Source of the DNA: Thiocapsa roseopersicina
GTDB lineage: Bacteria; Pseudomonadota; Gammaproteobacteria; Chromatiales; Chromatiaceae
DNA: 52,981 nucleotides
Assembly (NCBI RefSeq): GCF_900106925.1
Contig: NZ_FNNZ01000026.1
Coordinates: forward strand, 1-52,981
Direction of reading: 5' to 3'
This document shows positions 49,468-52,981 of this stretch, one piece after another. Position 1 is the stretch's first letter. Each line of letters begins with the position of its first letter. The notes under the pieces are model-generated. The model saw only the letters and a list, made by a program, of their open reading frames with translations, did no database searches and had not been told where the DNA came from. The position numbers and the translations under genes were made by a program.

Positions 49468-50847
49468 ATGGACATGTTCGGCAATCGCTCCGGCAATCTC
49501 GGCACACCGCCCGGCCTCACCGACGACGAATTCGCGTTGCGCCGGCGCGGTCTGAGCGGTCGGCTCGGCGAGGGACTTTCGAAGTCCGAGCAGGAGACGA
49601 AATACGATCTTCTGCAGAATGTCGTCAAGATGATGGATCTGTCGCTCCTCGCGAACCTCGAGGACGCCCAGGCACGCACCCAGATCCAAGAGGCGTGCGA
49701 GCGCCTCATGAATCAGCAGTCGCTGCCTTTCAATACCCAGACCCGGCAGCGGATCATCAAGGAGATCCAGAACGAGATCCTGGGTCTGGGTCCGCTGGAG
49801 GGTCTGCTGGCCGATCCCGCGATCTCGGACATCCTGGTCAACGGGCCGAGCCAGATCTATATCGAGCGCAACGGTCGGCTGGAATTGTCGAGTGCGCGCT
49901 TCGACAACGACCGTCATCTCATGACCATCATCGACCGTATCGTCTCGCGGGTCGGGCGCCGGATCGACGAGTCCTCGCCCATGGTCGACGCTCGGCTGCC
50001 GGACGGCTCCCGCGTGAATGCCATCATCCCGCCGCTGGCACTCAACGGCGCCGTGATGTCGATTCGACGTTTCTCGGTCGATCGGCTCACGATGGAACGG
50101 CTCGTCGAGCTCGGCGAGCTAACCCCGACGGTCGGTCGCGTGCTTCAGGCGGCGGTCCGAGGTCGACTCAACATCCTGATCTCCGGCGGCACCGGCACCG
50201 GCAAGACCACGCTGCTCAACGTTCTCTCCGGTTTCATTCCCCCGGACGAGCGTGTCGTCACCATCGAGGACTCCGCCGAGCTGCAGCTTCAGCAGCCCCA
50301 TGTCGTGCGGCTCGAGACCCGCCCGCCCAACATCGAGGGCCGAGGCGAGGTCGCCCAACGCGACCTCGTGCGCAACAGCCTGCGTATGCGCCCGGACCGC
50401 ATCGTGGTCGGCGAGGTCCGCGGGGCCGAGGCGCTGGACATGCTCCAGGCCATGAACACCGGGCACGACGGCTCGCTGACCACCATCCATGCAAACGCAC
50501 CCCGCGATGCCTTGACACGCATCGAGAGCATGGTCGCCATGTCGGGCGTCAACCTCCCGAGCCGGCCGTTGCGCGCCCAGATCGCCTCCGCGCTCGACTT
50601 GGTCATCCAGCTCGAGCGCCACGAAGACGGTCACCGCCGGGTCGTGAGCATCCAGGAGATCAACGGCGTCGAGGGCGAGATCATCACCATGTCCGAGATC
50701 TTTCGCTTCGAGCGCGAGGGCATCGACCGTGACGGGAAGGTCGTCGGACAGTTCACTGCGACCGGCCTAGTCCCGAAGTTCTACGAGCAGATCCGCAAGC
50801 GCGGCCTGGATCTCGACATCGGCGTCTTCCAGCCGGGACAACCCTGA
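49468..50847 (+). CDS. tadA: Tad assembly ATPase TadA/CpaF
   Basis: A 459-residue hexameric ATPase that powers pilus extension (and, in Tad systems, retraction). Seen: Walker [10 protein letters not shown] (240-248), the acidic box IEDSAELQL, Walker B region [16 protein letters not shown] and the His box [12 protein letters not shown]. The N-terminal helical domain includes [18 protein letters not shown], typical of CpaF. Length is normal (about 420-480). tadB follows 19 bp downstream. Confidence 0.95.
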   Translation: MDMFGNRSGNLGTPPGLTDDEFALRRRGLSGRLGEGLSKSEQETKYDLLQNVVKMMDLSLLANLEDAQARTQIQEACERLMNQQSLPFNTQTRQRIIKEIQNEILGLGPLEGLLADPAISDILVNGPSQIYIERNGRLELSSARFDNDRHLMTIIDRIVSRVGRRIDESSPMVDARLPDGSRVNAIIPPLALNGAVMSIRRFSVDRLTMERLVELGELTPTVGRVLQAAVRGRLNILISGGTGTGKTTLLNVLSGFIPPDERVVTIEDSAELQLQQPHVVRLETRPPNIEGRGEVAQRDLVRNSLRMRPDRIVVGEVRGAEALDMLQAMNTGHDGSLTTIHANAPRDALTRIESMVAMSGVNLPSRPLRAQIASALDLVIQLERHEDGHRRVVSIQEINGVEGEIITMSEIFRFEREGIDRDGKVVGQFTATGLVPKFYEQIRKRGLDLDIGVFQPGQP

Positions 50848-50866
50848 TGGGACAGGGACACTAACC

Positions 50867-51838
50867 ATGTCGGACGAAACACTGTTCATCGTCATGGTCT
50901 TCATCGTCGGCTTCCTGATGAGCCAGGCGTTCGTCCGTCCGCTGATGGGCACGGGACGCGAGGCCAGGCGGCGCCTGCGCGAGCGTATTCGCGATCTTTC
51001 GGATGATTCGACGGGTGCAGAGCAGGTTTTGCTCGTACGCGACCGCTATCTCCGTGACCTCTCGCCCTTTGCGCGCGCATTGATGAAATTGCCCGGGATG
51101 GATGGGCTTCAGGCACTCATCGAGCAGGCCGGATCCGAGAAGCCGCCGCATCGGGTCCTCATCCTGTGCGTCGCCATGGGCGTCGCTGCGGGCATGACTG
51201 CGGGCACCATGTTCGGCTGGGGACTCGGTGCCCTCTTGGTCGGCTTCATCGGGACGGCCTTGCCCATCCTGCAGCTCAAGACCAAGCGGGCGAAGCGGAT
51301 CGCCAGATTCGAAGAACAACTTCCGGACGCCCTGACCGTCGCGGCCCGATCACTCCGTGCGGGCTTGCCGTTCGGCGAGGCGTTGAAGCTGGTGTCCCAA
51401 GAGATGCCTGAGCCGGTGGGGAAGGAGTTCGGCATCGTCTTCACCGAGGTCAACTACGGCGGAGACCTGCGGGGGGCCTTGCTCGGCATGCTGGAGCGGG
51501 TGCCGAGTGTGGCGGTGATGGCCATGGTGACCTCGGTCCTGATCCAACGCGAAACCGGGGGAAATCTGGCCGAGGTGATGGACAAGCTTGCGGCGGTCGT
51601 GCGCGAGCGTTTCCGCTTTCAACGCACCGTGCGCACCCTGAGTGCGGAGGGCCGCCTGTCCGCTTGGATCCTGATCTCGTTGCCCTTCCTCATGGCCGGT
51701 GCAATCTCGGCGATTAACCCCGAGTACCTGCCGATGCTCACCAAGGATCCGGGCGGACGCACCATCGTCATGGCCGCGTTCGGGTTTCTCGTGGTGGGTA
51801 TTCTCTGGTTGCGGTGGATTGTGCGGATCGATGTGTGA
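50867..51838 (+). CDS. tadB: Tad inner-membrane platform protein TadB
   Basis: A 323-residue inner-membrane protein of the T2SSF family. One span lies at the N-terminus (IVMVFIVGFLMSQAF), two near 100-140 and two at the C-terminus. The F domain is clear: FEEQLPDALTVAARSLRAGLPFGEAL and QRETGGNLAEVMDKLAAVVRER. With TadC it forms the membrane platform on which TadA acts. tadC follows 10 bp after the stop. Confidence 0.94.
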   Translation: MSDETLFIVMVFIVGFLMSQAFVRPLMGTGREARRRLRERIRDLSDDSTGAEQVLLVRDRYLRDLSPFARALMKLPGMDGLQALIEQAGSEKPPHRVLILCVAMGVAAGMTAGTMFGWGLGALLVGFIGTALPILQLKTKRAKRIARFEEQLPDALTVAARSLRAGLPFGEALKLVSQEMPEPVGKEFGIVFTEVNYGGDLRGALLGMLERVPSVAVMAMVTSVLIQRETGGNLAEVMDKLAAVVRERFRFQRTVRTLSAEGRLSAWILISLPFLMAGAISAINPEYLPMLTKDPGGRTIVMAAFGFLVVGILWLRWIVRIDV

Positions 51839-51848
51839 GGAGTGAGCA

Positions 51849-52826
51849 ATGGACTGGGTAATCGCAATCGGCAGTTGGATGGGAGACGCCACGGGCGACC
51901 CGGAGAAGTTCCGCACCTTGGTCGCGAGCCTGTCGGGGGCGGCCGTCTTCACCCTGGTCCTGGCGGCCTATTTCCTGTTGGGCGGATTCTTCGATCCGCT
52001 CAAGAAGCGGATTCAATCGGTTCAGGTCACGGATCTGCCCCAGCAAACCAAGAAGCCGTCAAACAGTTTCCTCAAGACCCTCGGAACCGTCCTCACACCG
52101 AAGGCCGTCGCACGCCGTGTTCGCGTCGCAACCATGCTCCAGCATGCCGGATTCGGCGGCGAAGGCGATGCCCAGATCTTTTACGGCATCAAGCTTCTGG
52201 CCACCCTTCTTTTACCGCTCTTGACGCTCGGAACCCTCGCCGTAATCAAGGCTATGCCGGTTGCGGACACCGTACCCTTGACCCTTGTGGCGCTCATGCT
52301 CGGCTTCCTCCTGCCGGACATCGTGCTTAAGCGATTGGTGAAACGCCGGCAAAACAGGCTCAAACACGGTCTACCGGACGCCTTGGACCTTTTGGTGGTC
52401 TGCTCCGAGGCGGGTCTCGGACTGAATGCAGGCATCCAGCGGGTCGCCAAGGAGATCGGTATCACGCATCCGGATCTGGCGGATGAGCTTCAGCTCGTCA
52501 CCATGCAGATGCGGGCCGGGATCGATAGCCGAAGCGCACTGAAAGGCATGGAGGAGCGAACCGGCCTGGACGACATTCAGGCACTGGTGGCAACACTCAC
52601 CCAGGCGATGCGCTTCGGGACCAGTATCGGGGACACTCTGCGGATCTACTCCGCGGAGCTCCGTGACAAGCGTCTGCAACGTGCCCAGGAGAAAGCCGCG
52701 AAGGTCAGTACACTCATGCTCTTACCTCTGGTCACCTGCATCTTGCCGAGCTTCATGTTGGTGGTCCTGGGGCCCGCGATGATCGGGCTCTTCAAGGCAT
52801 TCTCGGAGATGGGTTTCGGCAAATGA
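51849..52826 (+). CDS. tadC: Tad inner-membrane platform protein TadC
   Basis: A 325-residue T2SSF-family protein, partner of TadB. Spans lie near 25-45, two near 110-155 and one at the C-terminus. The F-domain core reads LPDALDLLVVCSEAGLGLNAGIQRVA, then AGIDSRSALKGMEERTGLDDI and QAMRFGTSIGDTLRIYSAELR, typical of TadC. GAGGAG lies upstream of the ATG at 51849. A TadD-type gene would be expected next, but the window ends 155 bp later. Confidence 0.94.
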   Translation: MDWVIAIGSWMGDATGDPEKFRTLVASLSGAAVFTLVLAAYFLLGGFFDPLKKRIQSVQVTDLPQQTKKPSNSFLKTLGTVLTPKAVARRVRVATMLQHAGFGGEGDAQIFYGIKLLATLLLPLLTLGTLAVIKAMPVADTVPLTLVALMLGFLLPDIVLKRLVKRRQNRLKHGLPDALDLLVVCSEAGLGLNAGIQRVAKEIGITHPDLADELQLVTMQMRAGIDSRSALKGMEERTGLDDIQALVATLTQAMRFGTSIGDTLRIYSAELRDKRLQRAQEKAAKVSTLMLLPLVTCILPSFMLVVLGPAMIGLFKAFSEMGFGK

Positions 52827-52913
52827 TCGACGCGGATCACGGCGGATACGGGGGATCGATGATGAACGGATCGGTAGGTCATAGGGCATCCCATTACACA
52901 CATCTCATGAATC

Positions 52914-52981
52914 ATGAGCCTGTCGAGCATATCTGAGCCCCGCGGCGAAGTCCGTGACGCGTTGCAGGCCGAGCCAAATCG
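52914..52981 (+). CDS. possible start of a further gene, cut by the window edge
   Basis: From an ATG at 52914 the frame stays open to the window edge (22 full codons, MSLSSISEPRGEVRDALQ...). There is no clear ribosome site and I cannot assign a family. It may be nothing; the true next gene of the Tad locus could start beyond the window. Confidence 0.2.
   Translation, partial: MSLSSISEPRGEVRDALQAEPN

Overview
This 53 kb window is high-GC and densely coded. The gene set points to a Gram-negative gammaproteobacterium: PilT/PilU, PriA, sodium-glutamate symporter, Lpp with an L,D-transpeptidase, penicillin-binding protein 1A, LutABC and a complete Tad pilus locus. A purple sulfur bacterium of the Chromatiaceae is my best guess from overall style, but nothing in the window proves it. 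I saw no rRNA, tRNA or CRISPR array.

Layout, left to right. 0-6.4 kb: a Uma2 nuclease-like gene, an SLC13-type permease, then a three-gene unit made of a Cache-domain membrane sensor and two small membrane proteins with a strict methionine heptad repeat, then a small lipoprotein. 6.4-12.1 kb: GltS, a dihydrolipoamide dehydrogenase-like flavoprotein, the Anbu proteasome homologue, PPK2 and a Fic protein. 12.1-16.2 kb: a decayed TonB-dependent receptor, a LOG-family protein and pilT-pilU. 16.4-20.1 kb: lutA, a VapBC-like toxin-antitoxin pair, lutB and lutC, so the pair splits the lactate-utilisation operon. 20.2-28 kb: a degenerate P-loop protein, a membrane diguanylate cyclase, and an overlapping minus-strand operon (chorismate-lyase-like, RDD, SpoIIM, DUF4129, DUF4350). 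28.4-34 kb: lpp and an L,D-transpeptidase gene overlapping tail to tail, a divergent EF-G, SixA, a fructosamine-kinase-family protein and an HNH endonuclease. 34.5-42 kb: priA, a NarL-type response regulator flanked by palindromes, mrcA and a lytic transglycosylase. 42.7-52.9 kb: the Tad locus, with two Flp-like pilins, a prepilin peptidase, an extra AAA+ ATPase, CpaB, secretin, a small lipoprotein, TadZ, TadA, TadB and TadC.

Several parts converge on the cell surface: type IV and Tad pili, c-di-GMP synthesis, murein synthesis (mrcA), murein cleavage (transglycosylase) and Lpp anchoring (L,D-transpeptidase).

The most distinctive non-coding feature is a family of roughly 86-bp palindromic elements with ends like TTAAACCGCGYCC. 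Two subtypes (called A1 and A2 here) are paired around a short AT-rich spacer into a module of about 194 bp. At four loci one outer end of the module or element supplies the TAA stop codon of the neighbouring gene. A second dispersed repeat (called B here, about 40 bp, GCATGCGCAGTCGG...CTAA) supplies the TAG stop of two other genes. The most system-like novelty among proteins is the Cache sensor that looks like an adenylate cyclase without its catalytic domain, together with its two methionine-heptad partners.
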